A stretch of DNA of 64,000 nt from Poecilobothrus nobilitatus (GCA_947095535.1 OX352773.1:166048438-166112437); one strand, 5' to 3'; numbered from the stretch's first letter, positions 12,624 through 23,657 are shown. Numbers and translations are program-made. The notes: generated by a model from the sequence alone, not told the origin.

Positions 12624-12819
12624 ATGTATAGCACATGTACTCTGACTTTTATATCAAATATTTTTATAATTCAGAGTTTATATTCGAGAGTTATCAATAT
12701 TAATATAATAAGTTCTATTTGTTACAAACGGAGGATACATTTTTGTATACCTGTGGCTATTGTTCGTACAGGAATTAAGAATACAATAATAATTTTCTGA
12801 TAAAAAGAAATATGTTGTA

Positions 12820-13522
12820 CACTGAAAAAACATTTTTCTACAATACGTTATATCGAAGAATTTAAAAATTAGTAAAAATAAAAATTTTGCAATATTAGTG
12901 TTTTTTTTTTGTATCCGACATTGGTATTAATCCAAGCATCAGTTAAATTGTTCATTTAGTGAACTATTACAAACAATTAATTATTATTATTAGCGATGTG
13001 AATAATAATATTCTAACTAATCTGAAGTAATATAAAAATCTTTAAAGCATCAAAAAAGAATCTAGCATTGCAAAAAATTTAAGTAAAATTGTCATGCTCT
13101 CTTAATAATTTATACAAAAATTAAATTTTAATATAATAATATATAAACTAATATTTATAAATTATGTTTTTAAAGCGATTTAATAATTAAAAACATGAAA
13201 AATGTACATCGAAGTCTTTACAAATTTTGTTCTTTAATTCCGTTTAATAAATAATTACTTTTTACAGCATTGCACGAGTTTTTTTAATTTTTTAAAATTT
13301 TTTAATTTTATTCATAAATTTCATAAACTAATTCTTGCTTTTTATGAACAAAATCATAATAATATTATTTATAACAAAATCATAAATTTTGTGAACCTCG
13401 TTTTATATTAAACTTATTTATAATTTTATTCAATTATGTCATTTTTATGAACAGGATGGCAGTCAAAAATGTGAAAAGTTTCATAAATTATTTCATATTG
13501 TGTACCTACATTTTTTTCAGTG
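12820..13522. mobile_element. 703-base MITE with CACTGAAAAAA termini and TA flanks (Tc1/mariner-like)
   Basis: CACTGAAAAAA at 12820-12830 is inverted as TTTTTTCAGTG at 13512-13522. TA lies immediately outside each end (12818-12819 and 13523-13524), the duplication expected of Tc1/mariner transposition. The interior is AT-rich without a coding frame. It is nested within the 10563-14461 element. Confidence 0.65.
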
Positions 13523-15043
13523 TACTTATTCTCATATGAAGAATTTTGTTCTTATAAGAAAACTTATCAATCAGCGGCCATATGATTGACATCTTCTTTA
13601 TTTTTCTCAATCTTAACCCTTATGTTATTAAGTAATTTTATTAAATAAAAAAATATGAAAAAATATTTATTGTAAAAATGATTAAATTTCAATTATTAAA
13701 ACGCAAAATTATAGCTTAAGTTCAATATAACTTAGCTTTAATTGAAATTTATATGTACTATTACATTAGTTTTACTCAAATTATCAGATATATGGTTAAA
13801 AGTAGAATAATAAGACTTTAAGGGGTTAAAAAAGAATTATTTAAATTTTTTAAATTTAGATTATTTTTAGGGCGCGTTACTTTTTTTCGACCTAAAATGG
13901 TTACTTTTATTAATAAAATTTCAATGGCAGTATAATTTTGGCTTATATTCTTGACGAAAAAGTTATTTTAGTTTCCTATAATTTTATGTTCATATTAAAT
14001 TCTTACATATGTACTTATTTATGATATTAAACACACACATATATTTAATCATACATATTATACTTTGTTTAATCGCCACAAAAATTCTAAAAAGTAAAAC
14101 GGATACATTTATATTATAATATGTTGGTTTCTCTTTCTAACAACACTCATAAGGAAAAACCAGCACTCATAACAAGAATAAGCTACTATTATAACCCCCT
14201 TTTGAGTATCTTATGAGAGTTTTTCAATACTCTCATAGTAGTTTTCTTATGAGAGTGATATACTTTTAAAACTCTTAAAATGAGAGCTAAAGACTTGTTA
14301 TGAGTGTTAATTTACTCTCATAACTGCGCCCTTTAACTCTTATAACGATCTCATAAGACACTTATAGAATTCTTCAAGAGTAAATTATGAGAGTAATACT
14401 CTCATAATTAACTCTCATAGCACTCTACTAGAGTCTTATGAGATAAATTTTGTTACTTGGGAGTGTCCGTCCGCACGATAACTCAAAAAATAAAGGAGCT
14501 AGGAGGCTGAAATTTTTTTTACGTCACTGTTGCAAAATTGTTAGTTTTGCTTTTTAACTCCAGCATTTTCGGCCGCCACGTTCGAGTAGCTGCCATACAA
14601 CTTCTTTCTTTAAATGGAAATAACCCAGTGTCTATTCAATCTAGGTATCTGAAATTTTGCAAATGATGATCGAGTTTTATGGCAACAACTTCTGTAAAAT
14701 TTTGTTGTGATGATATGACAGGTTCGGATAGTTGCCATACAACTTCTCTTTTTAAATGAAAATAACTCAGTGTCTATTGAAGCTAGCTATCTGAAATTTA
14801 GTGAAAAAGTGTCGAGTTGCATGCCAAAAACTTTTGTAAAATTTGAATGGTCTAAAGCAGCCGGTTCAGGCTTTTTGCATTTCTTGGAACTTAATGAAGC
14901 TAGGCGCAATAGATTCGGGTAGCTATCATACAACTCCACAATTTACATAAATATATCTCTGTGGTTCGGTACTAAAACTCTGAATGTTTTTAAAAGATGA
15001 TCAAGTTTTATAGAAACAGGATATATTACGTTCATACGGGTAT

Positions 15044-15584
15044 CCCAGAGTTGACACAGTCTACTCTACTGCACTCTTCCTCGTTTTCTTATGTTATTTC
15101 TTTTTTTAAAAAAAAAAATTAAAATTTATAACACAGAAAATAGTTTTTAATTATTTTTTTTTAAATGTTTTTTAATTTTTTTATTTTCAGGTAAAATATA
15201 AAATATATGAAGCTTGAGCTATTAAAATTAGTAAGTTATGAAAATTAAACAATTTTAAATTTCTTAGTTATCCGGAAAATTGCATACATTTAGGATTTTT
15301 GTTTAAGTTTTGAAACATCACTTTTATTTCTTCGGTTTATAACAATTATAATAATATAATTTAGCTGGTCGTAATAGAATAGGAATTTTAGCTTAGTAGA
15401 CTTCCTTTCATTATAAAAAATTAATACACCTATAATACCATAAAATGCACCTACATTTCGCAATAACAGACCACTAGCTTTATTGGTAACCATATCAGTA
15501 GTAAGTTACGGTTTTTTTAAGTAATTTCTTAAATGGTGATATATATTACAATTTTGATAGAACAAAATACTTCCAACATTTTTG
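15044..15584. other. AT-rich stretch with one splice-like junction and no supported gene
   Basis: Apart from the polypyrimidine-CAG|GTAAAA junction at 15190, the only thing here is an open stretch on the minus strand at about 15493-15290. It has fairly varied composition (includes ASGLLLRNVGAFYGIIGV) but no recognised domain and no second copy seen, so it is not called. Confidence 0.5.
15165..15196 (+). promoter_or_regulatory. Candidate recursive splice site (weak donor half)
   Basis: A T-rich tract runs directly into TTTTCAG followed by GTAAAA at 15191, so an acceptor and a donor abut with no exon between. This is the architecture of insect ratcheting sites, (Y)n-NCAG|GTAAGT. The donor half departs from GTAAGT at the fifth and sixth bases, so chance is a real alternative in such T-rich DNA. 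Confidence 0.3.
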
Positions 15585-15830
15585 TTTTATATATTTTTAA
15601 ATATAAGAATAGCGAAACTTCACTCTGAACAAGATAATTTGCACTTAGAAGCATATTACTTTGTTGAAGATGCACTGCCAGCTATAAACTCTGTACAAAT
15701 CGTTATTTCATTAGAGGCAATAGGGTTAACAGAAATATTACAAGTGGAGACAAAATTCACAATAGATTTAAGTGCAGGCCAAGAAATTGCAGTATTACTT
15801 TCACCCCTTAAACAATAATCTAATCTAATC
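15585..15830 (+). repeat. Dispersed repeat shared with 55765-55985 (open on this copy)
   Basis: The segment around 'cacttagaagcatattac' aligns with 'cacctaggagcatattat' near 55795. The match runs for roughly 180 bases with almost no indels to 'cttaaacaat' in both copies. The copy here is open for about 70 codons up to a TAA at 15816-15818, with mixed hydrophobic and acidic residues (contains LEAYYFVEDAL). No ATG opens it and the copy at 55.8 kb has in-frame stops. It is best described as debris of an unknown mobile element, possibly from a coding part; no protein family was recognised. Confidence 0.5.
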
Positions 15831-16041
15831 TACATATTATAACAATAAAAAATACAATTTTTTTTATGTCAATGAACATAGTGGAGAACAAAAAAACTCA
15901 AAATTTACTGTTACAACTCAAAATATTTAACGGAACACAAAATATTTACTTGTAATTGTAATTGAACATGAACATAGAACCCTTTCATATAATTAACTTA
16001 AATTTACTTGCAAAAATAAGTTGATAGATTGACGCGTGTGG

Positions 16042-16160
16042 AAAAACTTGAAAATATCTGTACACTTTCCCTAAATTCTCTAGATGATTAAAAAAAAAAA
16101 ATAGAGCAATTAATTTTATTAAAAATCACATATGTATATACATTTAAACTAACTAAATAC
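16042..16160 (+). repeat. Dispersed repeat, copy 1 (partner at 17519-17640)
   Basis: 'aaaaacttgaaaatatctg' begins a block with 'cactttcc', 'taaattctctaga' and 'attaattttattaaaaatca'. The block recurs at 17519 in the same order and orientation. No terminal repeats or coding potential are visible; the class is unknown. Confidence 0.7.
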
Positions 16161-16419
16161 ATACAAGTAATTGCAAGCAAATTTGTAAAGCTTGTAAAAA
16201 TTTTAGTCTAAACAAATTAAATCGTTTAGGCAGATTAAGGAAAAAGTGGAGAAAACTTTTAAATAATATTTTGACAATACAGCTCCCCAAAGAAGGTTTC
16301 TGTTAAATGTTGTGGAAATCTATTAGGTAAACAAACAAATAAATAAACTTTGGAAATAAAAATATAAAAATTAAAACTGACAACTTACTCTACAAAATGC
16401 TATTTTTTATATCTCTATA

Positions 16420-16615
16420 GTAAGCAGGTCAAAAGTTATAGATTTTTTTATGAAAAATCGCTAAAACATCTTTAATAACCTTTCATATCTCGAAAAGGTT
16501 ACAGAATAGACCCCTCCCCCTATAGAAGTTTTTGTTCGTTGTTATGCTCCCCATCACCTCCTGCTCTATGTAAAACTTAAAGCGGGACACTCTGTATATT
16601 GAATAAGCAATTAGT
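16420..16615. repeat. Possible mobile-element end
   Basis: A GC-richer patch contains 'agacccctccccctatagaa', 'ctccccatcacctcctgctc' and 'gcgggacactctgtatatt'. The last resembles the GGGACACYCTGTATATT ends found on many insect DNA elements. No partner end was located in the window, so this is a fragment at best. Confidence 0.3.
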
Positions 16616-17518
16616 AATTATTGCTCATTAAGCGTTGAAATGTTTGTAGTCTTGAAATATACTGTCAATATTTTGATTTAATAAAACGATTAGGACTTTT
16701 TATATTTTCAATTTTCAGAAATAAAAAAAATAATTGTATTTGGATATTATCTTATCCCTTTCTTTAGACTTTAAATCTAGATACCTGCATACATTTATTA
16801 CACAATCTGATTTTATTTCCCTTTTCTATTTACGTTTTTTGTCTTGTTTTCTTACTACATTAGTATACGATTCTGTTATAATAAAATTATTGTTTTTTTT
16901 TTTGCGAGGTTAGGTAAGAATCATCGGAATATTCTATAGAGAAGTAGGACGAGCTAGACTCCTCTATGAGTGTATAGAAATTTAATCGACAAAACACCAC
17001 ATCCTTTTGATGATGACTAAAGAATGGGGTTATATGACTTTTACCAATTATATGTTCTACTTGATTATATGTTATTGTTATTATATATTATATGTTATTA
17101 TATGTTATTACTTTTTGCGACTGTGCGTAAACAAATACTAAATACTTAATTATTTTATAAAATATTTATTTTATTTTAATTAAATAGTACCTTCATCTGA
17201 CCATTAATTACTAATCCAATCTTATCAAAAAAAATGCTACTCTGTTCTTCTTTCAAAATTATACACCAATGCAATTTGAATTTCTTTTCACAAGACGTTC
17301 TATGAAATATAGAGTGCCATTAACTGACAAATTCACCACCTTATCATCATTAGATCAAAATTTTGAATATCTAAATTTATTAATTTAATAATAACTTTAA
17401 TATTATTTAATTGAAAATTAATATTGTTATGCATTAAACATAAAAAAACAAGATTCATAAGTTTTCAAATAAATTGAAAACCAAAAAAAAAAATCTCTTA
17501 AATCTTAAGAGAAATAAA
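16616..17518. other. AT-rich stretch with no supported gene
   Basis: No terminal repeats, SINE promoter boxes or credible reading frames were seen. A T-tract at about 16891-16903 followed by TAG|GTAAGA at 16914 looks faintly like a recursive splice junction, but purines separate the tract from the AG. Confidence 0.5.
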
Positions 17519-17640
17519 AAAAACTTGAAAATATCTGCACACTTTCCTTAAATTCTCTAGATTATTTAAAAAAAAAAAGATAGCAATTAATTTTATTAAA
17601 AATCACATATTTATACATATATTTAAACTGACAAAATATA
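17519..17640 (+). repeat. Dispersed repeat, copy 2 (partner at 16042-16160)
   Basis: This is the second copy of the 120-base block, diverged by substitutions and differing A-run length. Copies 1.5 kb apart in direct orientation could be two insertions of one family or a local duplication. Confidence 0.7.
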
Positions 17641-18538
17641 TAAATTTATATGAATATAACAAAATCCTGTAGACAAAATAATTACAAGTAAAATTCTGTT
17701 ATCCTTTGAATAATTTTGTATTTCTCATATTCAAGTAAATTTAAACACATACATATGTACATTAAATAAAATTAATGAATTTTTATTTAATATTATTTTT
17801 TATTTTCAAGTATAATATATCAGATTTAATATTCCCTAAGGTTTTTAAGTTTTATGTACTTTAGTTTTTTATTTTTTTTTTTTTAGTCTCGTTCGTGCTA
17901 AAATTTTTCATCTCTTTTCATTTTTTTCAATTTTTTTTTTTTTATTTTCCTGTAAGGATTTTTTAATTAACTTTTAAGTTGTCACCTCATTATCTTTGCT
18001 TTAATATTACTAAATAAATTATATTATTAATATATACACAATTTTAATTTAATATAAAAAAAAAAAAAAAATAATACAAAACATGAAAAACAGACATAAT
18101 ATAAAAACGCAATTCTCATAGGAATTGACATAATTTTAGTCGTGCACTCATATAATAGTGTTTTTCACGTTATTTTAACTAGGCTATGGTATGCTATATG
18201 TACAAAAAATATCTGCAAAATTATAATAATAATAATGATTAAAAAAATATATTGTATATTATTGTACAACCAACAACCAAAAGAATTTTTTACTGTTACA
18301 ATAATATATACATATAATATCAAATTTAATTACAGTTAAAATTTTACAATTAGATAAAATATTACCAACAATGAAAAGCAGTAAATTAACCCCTAAAGAT
18401 GTGCAATATATTTAAACTAATTAAATAGAATATAATTTAATTGAGGGCCATACTGATGTTATTACAATTTATCGTATTAATATTAAATTAAATAAATAAA
18501 TAAATAATTTAATTTACTAATGCCTAACGGTTGAGCAC
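17641..18538. other. AT-rich stretch with no supported gene
   Basis: This is homopolymer-rich sequence (long T runs near 17870-17945, A run near 18057-18071). No repeat ends, promoter boxes or credible frames were found. Confidence 0.55.
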
Positions 18539-18797
18539 GGCCTTTTGCCTAATGGTTGAGCACGTGACTTATTAACCGAAGGAGTGCGGGTTCACATCTT
18601 CCACAGGTAGCATATTTTATTAATTGAAAGCGAATCCCCCTTGCTACCAAATATAGTGTAAATATAAAATAATATAAACAAAATAAATAATATTAGTGTA
18701 TAATTTAATAATAATATTCGACCTGTAATGGCCTTAGTAGCCGATGGTTTTGTAATATTGCAATATCCTATGTAATTTGTAATATTAATATAAATAT
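18539..18797 (+). mobile_element. tRNA-headed SINE (type B), first of a tandem pair
   Basis: The head reads 'gcctaatggttgagcacgtg' with an A-box-like TGGTTGAGCA, then 'tattaaccgaaggagtgcgg' and a B-box-like GGGTTCACATC. The body continues with 'gctaccaaatatagtgtaaa', 'aaacaaaataaataatatta', 'taatggccttagtagccgat' and ends 'taatattaatataaatat', directly before the next copy. SINEs are non-coding retroelements transcribed by RNA polymerase III and mobilised by a LINE. A short duplicated piece of the head ('aacggttgagcacgg') lies just upstream at 18525. Confidence 0.7.
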
Positions 18798-19075
18798 GGG
18801 GCTCCGGTAGCCTAGTGATGTGGCGTATTAACCGAAGAAGTGTGGGTTCGATCTCTGCACAGAGGTCGTGTTTTTTTCTTTACTACCCCCCTTACGACCA
18901 AATATATTTACATTATATTTACATTATATAGTATATAATATAAACAAAATAAATAACATTAGTATATAATTTAATAATAGTATAAAAACTTATAATGGCC
19001 TTGGTAACCGATGATTTAATCATATTGCATTATATTTATGTATGTAATATTAATATAAATAAATAAATAAATAAA
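18798..19075 (+). mobile_element. tRNA-headed SINE (type B), second of a tandem pair
   Basis: This begins GGGGCTCCGGTAGCCTAGTG (A box), then 'gcgtattaaccgaagaagtg' and a B box GGGTTCGATCTC. The same body blocks as the first copy follow in order ('aaacaaaataaataacatta', 'taatggccttggtaaccgat', 'taatattaatataaataaat'), ending in a TAAA/ATAA simple repeat. It abuts the first copy at 18797/18798, so either it inserted into the first copy's tail or the pair moved as a dimer. Confidence 0.75.
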
Positions 19076-19216
19076 ATAAAAATGAATATAAATAAATAAA
19101 TAAAAATTAATTTACTTGTTCAAAATGGATTTTGTAACTGAGAGCTTTACTGATCTTAGTACTATTTATTGTATAATATTAGATGAAAATAAATAAATAA
19201 ACATTTTAATGATTAG

Positions 19217-19445
19217 TAGCGTTGCTGGCGAAGTAGTTAAGTACGTCACGCATTAGTCAAGAAATGAATGATTTAAATCCGATCTATGCTAGATTTATAA
19301 TTTATGTATGCAAAACATTTTTAATTAGAAAAATAACTGTTGATATAGATAAACAAAATGAATAATTTTAAGGAGTCTTTGTAGCTCTAATTAATATACC
19401 TGTATAATATAAACAAAATAAATAATATTACTGTATAAATTAAAT
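19217..19445 (+). mobile_element. Degenerate tRNA-headed SINE (type B-like)
   Basis: 'ggcgaagtagttaagtacgt' resembles an A-box region and 'tgatttaaatccgatctatg' a decayed B box. The tail has 'aaacaaaataaataatatta', as in the intact copies upstream. It is strongly diverged, and its boundaries are approximate. Confidence 0.4.
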
Positions 19446-19524
19446 TAAACAGCATTTAACCTATAATGTCTATAACATATAGTATCTTACAAAGTGTAGT
19501 ATTAAATAAATATTATTAACTGTA

Positions 19525-19705
19525 TAAGCTAAATTGACTAATGATGTAGTGTTTAAATCACTTCCTTTCCAATCAAAAGGTTTCGGGGTTCAAAGCCTCA
19601 CTTACTCATACACAATGTTAGAAATTTATATCGTAACAATTTGTATCGTAATATAAACTATATATAAAATAAATCATTCTTTTATAATATAATAGATGTC
19701 GCACA
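19525..19705 (+). mobile_element. tRNA-headed SINE (type C)
   Basis: The head contains 'actaatgatgtagtg' and 'ttcggggttcaaagcc' (B box). The 3' part contains 'ataatagatgtcgcacaaa'. That motif, taatagatgNCGNNNAAA, recurs near 31630, 37625 and 55455 after decayed or recognisable tRNA-like heads, which defines the family. It is a non-coding retroelement. Confidence 0.55.
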
Positions 19706-21622
19706 AATAGTTATATTATTACATAATAAACTTTTGTATTTCATAATCTTATACAATAGCTACAGTCTTAATCAAATATGAATGTAAATTTAATATGTAA
19801 TATTTAAATAAATTAATAAATATATACTAGATGATTGAGAGAGTTCAAGTACTAAATCATCTGATATATGAAAGAGCTGAGAGCGGTTTGAAATTATGCA
19901 TGGAACCGAAGTAATTAAGAAAAATAAATAATTTATGGCAATTAACCCTTTGACTAGAAGGTTCACTTCCAGCTTTAAAACATTATAAAATAATTTACCC
20001 AGTTACAAAGAGCTATAATAACTACAATAAATAATTATTATTATTCTATTCTAAATATAAAAAAAAAATTTCTTTTTGGCCTCCAAATTAAAAAAAAAAC
20101 GGTATAAAAAATAAAATAACTGAATGCAAGTTCATAATTTTTTGCAAATTAATAATTGTTTACGTTTACGGCCAACACTACAACAGCGACAAAAAAAAAA
20201 AATATTTTCAATAAATTTATTACTTAAAATGAAAAAAATTTAAAGTACACAGTACAAAAACAAAAAATTAAAGGAATTCATGTAGGTTAAGTATGTTGTT
20301 TATTCACTAGATAAAAAAAATACACCAGCACGCATACTGTTACATATTATTTTATAATACTTTTTTATTTTTCTTTTTGTTAGTGGTTTATAAACATAAT
20401 ATTATATTATTATTTTATATAAATATTAGAATACATAATTAAGATCTTTTGAAAAGGTAAAAAAATATATTTTTTTTTTTTTAAAACCCACTAGAGTTTT
20501 TTTTTTTTCTTTAAAAATATAACCTCCACCAAAATATTTTCCATTTGACTTCTTATTCTGTTTACAAGTAGAAACTTATAATTAATATCATATATAATTA
20601 ATTATATATATTTTTTTTTCATTTTTATACATCGTATATATATGGTAGGTACTTTAAAATGAGATATAAATAAAAAATATATGAAAACAAAATTGGTTTT
20701 TAATTTACCAAATATATCAAATTAATTAAATCAATTTTCATTTTTTTATGTTATACTTTAACTTTGATTAAAATTAACATTCTACTTACGATGATTTAAA
20801 AATAACTTTAATTTAACACTCAATTTTGTTTTTAAATTTTAGAGAACATTAGACATATTTACTGTTATGTTATTACCTGCATACATGAAGTTATATCTAT
20901 TTCTTAATAATACCAACAAATTCATTAAATTAAGGCATTATCCTTTATAAAAGATCAGCACACAAGATTTTTTTTTTTTTTTGTTTCTGTAAGGAAAAAG
21001 AGAAACATTTTAAAAACTAGACACAAATAAAAATGTGCCGCTTTCAAAATAACAGTAGAATTTTAAATTTAACCACAGACTAAATATATTATACAGACGA
21101 ACATTTTCATATAAAAATTTTAAGTCTTTTTTACCAGCCAGCATGAACATTTTTTTTGGAGCCAAACTAAGTTTTTTATGATATTTAAATAGCAAAAACA
21201 AAAATGTATAGAATATTCTTTTGTATTTTCTATTTTTGTAATCTAAATATTCTAAAATACTTAGTCCAACTCCATAAACTGCTTAGTCTAGCTCGAAAAA
21301 AAACTAAAAATTTTTATATGAAACTGATCGTCTGTATAGTTTATTTAGTTTGTGATTTAATTTAACTATAATTTTATCAGTTATCGGTTTATTCAAAACT
21401 GAAGTAGAAATTAAGTGTTGATGGAGATGCGCTATTTGAGTTTTCGACACCAAATTTTATTATACTATTAAAACATAATGCTATAAACAATATTTTAATT
21501 AATTGATAAAGCTTAAAATTACTTAATTTTGGATTTTATAATAATAATAAAAAACCAGAAATGTTTGCATGTATAAGTGATTATAAATGTTGTAAAATTT
21601 CCGATAGTATCCACAACTTATA
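19706..21622. other. AT-rich stretch with possible SINE remnants and no supported gene
   Basis: Near 19945-19975 'ccctttgactagaaggttca' looks like another decayed tRNA-like head, but flanking blocks could not be matched. The rest is homopolymer-rich. A minus-strand open stretch at 21201-21010 has the low-complexity K/F/L composition expected of noise. Confidence 0.5.
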
Positions 21623-21817
21623 ATGTCTAATATCCTAATTAACCGCCTATCGAAAATCAATTTCTTAAAAATCACCAGATGTTTGTCGCTACGTCATATA
21701 TTTTCTGTTCGAATTGAAGAGGTCGAAAAAACAGCTTTTGAAGAAACAGAAAAACGGAATTGCTTAAATAATATTTTTGTTGTAAACTTTACAGTAGCGG
21801 TCTCGCTGGAAGGTTAA
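21623..21817 (+). CDS. Candidate small or first-exon coding segment, unrecognised
   Basis: An ATG-initiated frame of 64 codons ends at a TAA. It is unusual here in having varied composition and few homopolymer codons. The N-terminus (MSNILINRLSKINFLKITRC) is basic and free of acidic residues, with alternating hydrophobic residues. It is followed by SLRHIFSVR and then an acidic EEVEKTAFEETEKR stretch, a pattern like a mitochondrial targeting peptide leading into a mature domain. GT dinucleotides near 21781 and 21813 could act as donors. No domain or homologue was recognised, and chance open frames of this size occur in AT-rich DNA. Confidence 0.2.
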   Translation: MSNILINRLSKINFLKITRCLSLRHIFSVRIEEVEKTAFEETEKRNCLNNIFVVNFTVAVSLEG

Positions 21818-22563
21818 AAAAAAAAATTTTTATTTTTTCCTCAGCGAATCTTAGGCTTAACTAATTGAAGTTAAAGCTATGGTATTTGTAAATATTTATT
21901 GTATTAATTTATAAAACTATAACAAAATGAAATGCAAAACACTAAAGCAACTCTTCAAAATAAGACACAGGTTATTTCTTTAGTTAAAAAAGGAGTAACT
22001 AACAGTACTGCTTATGTCAATTGTGTACTAAAATTTTTTAAAAGTTTATGCTTACAGTTAAAATATTACACTATGTTTATATAGCAAACAAGATTATATG
22101 TATGTCCTACGTGTGTATATTATAACATAGGTAAAATTTGTTGAATAAATCGTTTTTTTTTCATTGCTTTAGTTCATCTTCTATTTGAATATACAAAGAG
22201 TTATTTGAATTACTCAAACATTTAAGACAATATCCATATATTCTGTGCACATATTTTTGCATATTTATCCTTATAAACACACACATACATAACGTACAGT
22301 GATAGGCAAAATAAATCGACAATAAAATACAAGAAAATAAAATTGTTGACCGAAATAACAGTAAAGGCATAATGGATATTGGTTATTTTATTACAATAAT
22401 CTTGTTTTAAATTGCTCCCATATACGGGGTTTCCAAGTATTCCATATATGTATTCCAAGCAAATTCTATTCGATCAAAAGTTATATTTAAGTTAATTTTA
22501 ATTCACAAAACTAACTGCTCACAACTATTTTGGAATTAACACCTTAAGTTCGGATTTAATATA
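21818..22563. other. AT-rich stretch with no supported gene
   Basis: Two overlapping minus-strand frames around 22161-22458 are rich in C, Y and I and show no domain. They overlap each other in different frames, so neither is credible. No repeat ends were seen. Confidence 0.5.
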
Positions 22564-22643
22564 ATGGATCAAGAAATTATGACAGAATCTTTGGAAGCAA
22601 AATGGCTGAAATCAATAATTAAAGAAAGATGTATTAATAAAAG
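22564..22643 (+). CDS. Candidate short first exon ending at a splice donor
   Basis: ATG at 22564, in the context ATAATGG, opens 26 codons beginning MDQEIMTESLEAKWLKSIIK. The composition is charged and varied. The frame meets AAAAG|GTAATA at 22643/22644, a usable donor that cuts the last codon after two bases. Without splicing it stops at once (TAA at 22645-22647). No acceptor or next exon could be identified and no family recognised. This may equally be chance. Confidence 0.2.
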
Positions 22644-22994
22644 GTAATAAAGGGGGAATCAATAAAAAAATATTATAAAAATAATTTGGAAATCTGTAAG
22701 AATACAGAATAAATACACGTTCTTAACTATATTACGATCGATATTTTTATAGTTTTTTGTGCAATTCTTTGTTTTGTGCAATTAATTTTTAAAGATATAT
22801 ATTTTACATAATATCCTTAAACCGACACTCTTAAAACTTTACTTCATTCGGTTGTTAAAAGGAATCCTTAATAGTTTGATGTTAATACTAATGAATAAGA
22901 ATGAATAAGAGGATTGGAAAAGAGATTAATGAATTATACAGCTATATCTATTCGCTTAAAATAAACTGTTTAAATTTTCTTTTTGATTCAGTAT

Positions 22995-23657
22995 TCGGTT
23001 GGTTGGTTGGTATACGTGGCTGGTCCTGTCAACCGTGACAAGACCACATTTAGCACATTAGCACCGTTTTGCTACCATTACCGTGACCATAAGGCTTATG
23101 TTTAGGCTATATCGGGTTTGATTCTAGATCCATTTCACAGCATTCAGGAACCTTACCATTTCTGCAAGTTGCTTAGCTGCCAGATCGCTACGATAGTTAA
23201 ATTCATGACTACCCAAAACTACTCTTCTGGCCCTGGCTAGCACTGGGCATTTACACGTGAAGTGAATAATGGTTTCTTTCTCATTCTGTTCACCACAACT
23301 ACGGCATGATGTGTTGAATGGAATATCTAATCTGGCCGCATGTTCGCCCAATTGGCCAGTGTCTCGTGAACCTATTGCTCTGGCTATGTCTCACCGAGAT
23401 AGCTTCAATAGGTTGTTTGTTCTTTTGTTGTCGTACAACGGCCATATTTTCTTGATCGTACAGCATGAGGTTAATTCTTTCCACCTTCTATTTGCTAGGG
23501 ATAAAAACTGTAGAAATATATCATTTTTAACGCTATTTAGTGGTGGATCCACCTGTTCTTCCAGTGAAGCATTCAAATTGGAGCCCCTCCTTGCTAATTC
23601 ATCAGGATGTTCATTTCCTGAGATGTTCCTATGTCCCGGAACCAACAGTAATATGTT
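22995..23657 (-). pseudogene. 5'-truncated LINE fragment: end of RNase H domain plus C-terminal zinc motif
   Basis: Read on the minus strand from about 23657 to 23124, one frame gives VPGHRNISGNEHPDELARRG, the last RNase H motif with its terminal Asp. The frame continues to an in-frame TGA at 23393-23391, then DIARAIGSRDTGQLGEHAAR. It ends with CRSCGE...ETIIHFTCKCPVLARAR, a Cys-Cys...His-Cys knuckle typical of I/Jockey/R1-type non-LTR retrotransposon ORF2 C-termini. The TGA is the only break in about 175 codons. Sequence beyond 23123 to about 22995 is probably the 3' UTR, ending in ACCAACCAACC repeats. The abrupt loss of homology at 23657 is the usual 5' truncation. It is a dead fragment. Confidence 0.85.

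Larger units (their letters stand above)
10563..14461. mobile_element. 3.9 kb inverted-repeat element nested in the T array
   Basis: The left end is CCCAAGTAACA (10563-10573); the right end is its inverse, TGTTACTTG(GG), close to 14461. The T array reads ctcag before and agtgtcc after, where uninterrupted units read ctcagtgtcc, so the apparent target duplication is only AG. Both ends are packed with short inverted and direct copies of CTCATAA/TTATGAG (about 10600-10910, 11640-11775 and 14140-14450), as expected for subterminal transposase-binding repeats. Two smaller elements lie inside. No transposase frame is visible and the superfamily cannot be named. Confidence 0.7.
8679..15043 (+). mobile_element. 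Family T element with TATACCC-type terminal repeats, containing a nested element
   Basis: ATACCCGTATGAAC at 8680-8693 is mirrored by GTTCATACGGGTAT at 15030-15043, a perfect 14-base terminal inverted repeat. The left end also folds on itself. Inside are a CCGT microsatellite (about 8816-8833), the motif 'cacgataactcaaaaaat' and tandem units bearing 'gtagctgccataca'. The 306-base array is interrupted at 10563 and resumes at 14462 in the same register, which marks the nested insertion at 10563-14461. Without it the element is about 2.5 kb. No transposase is seen, so this is a non-autonomous element. The layout (GGGTATA terminal hairpin, CCGT run, AGCTGCCATA arrays) resembles repeats common in fly genomes; superfamily is unassigned, and no target duplication is evident. 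Confidence 0.75.

Noticed and set aside
19060..19110. TAAA/ATAA repeat considered as a possible CRISPR-like or satellite array
   Set aside because: It is a simple SINE tail microsatellite without spacers; CRISPR arrays are not expected in this eukaryotic DNA.
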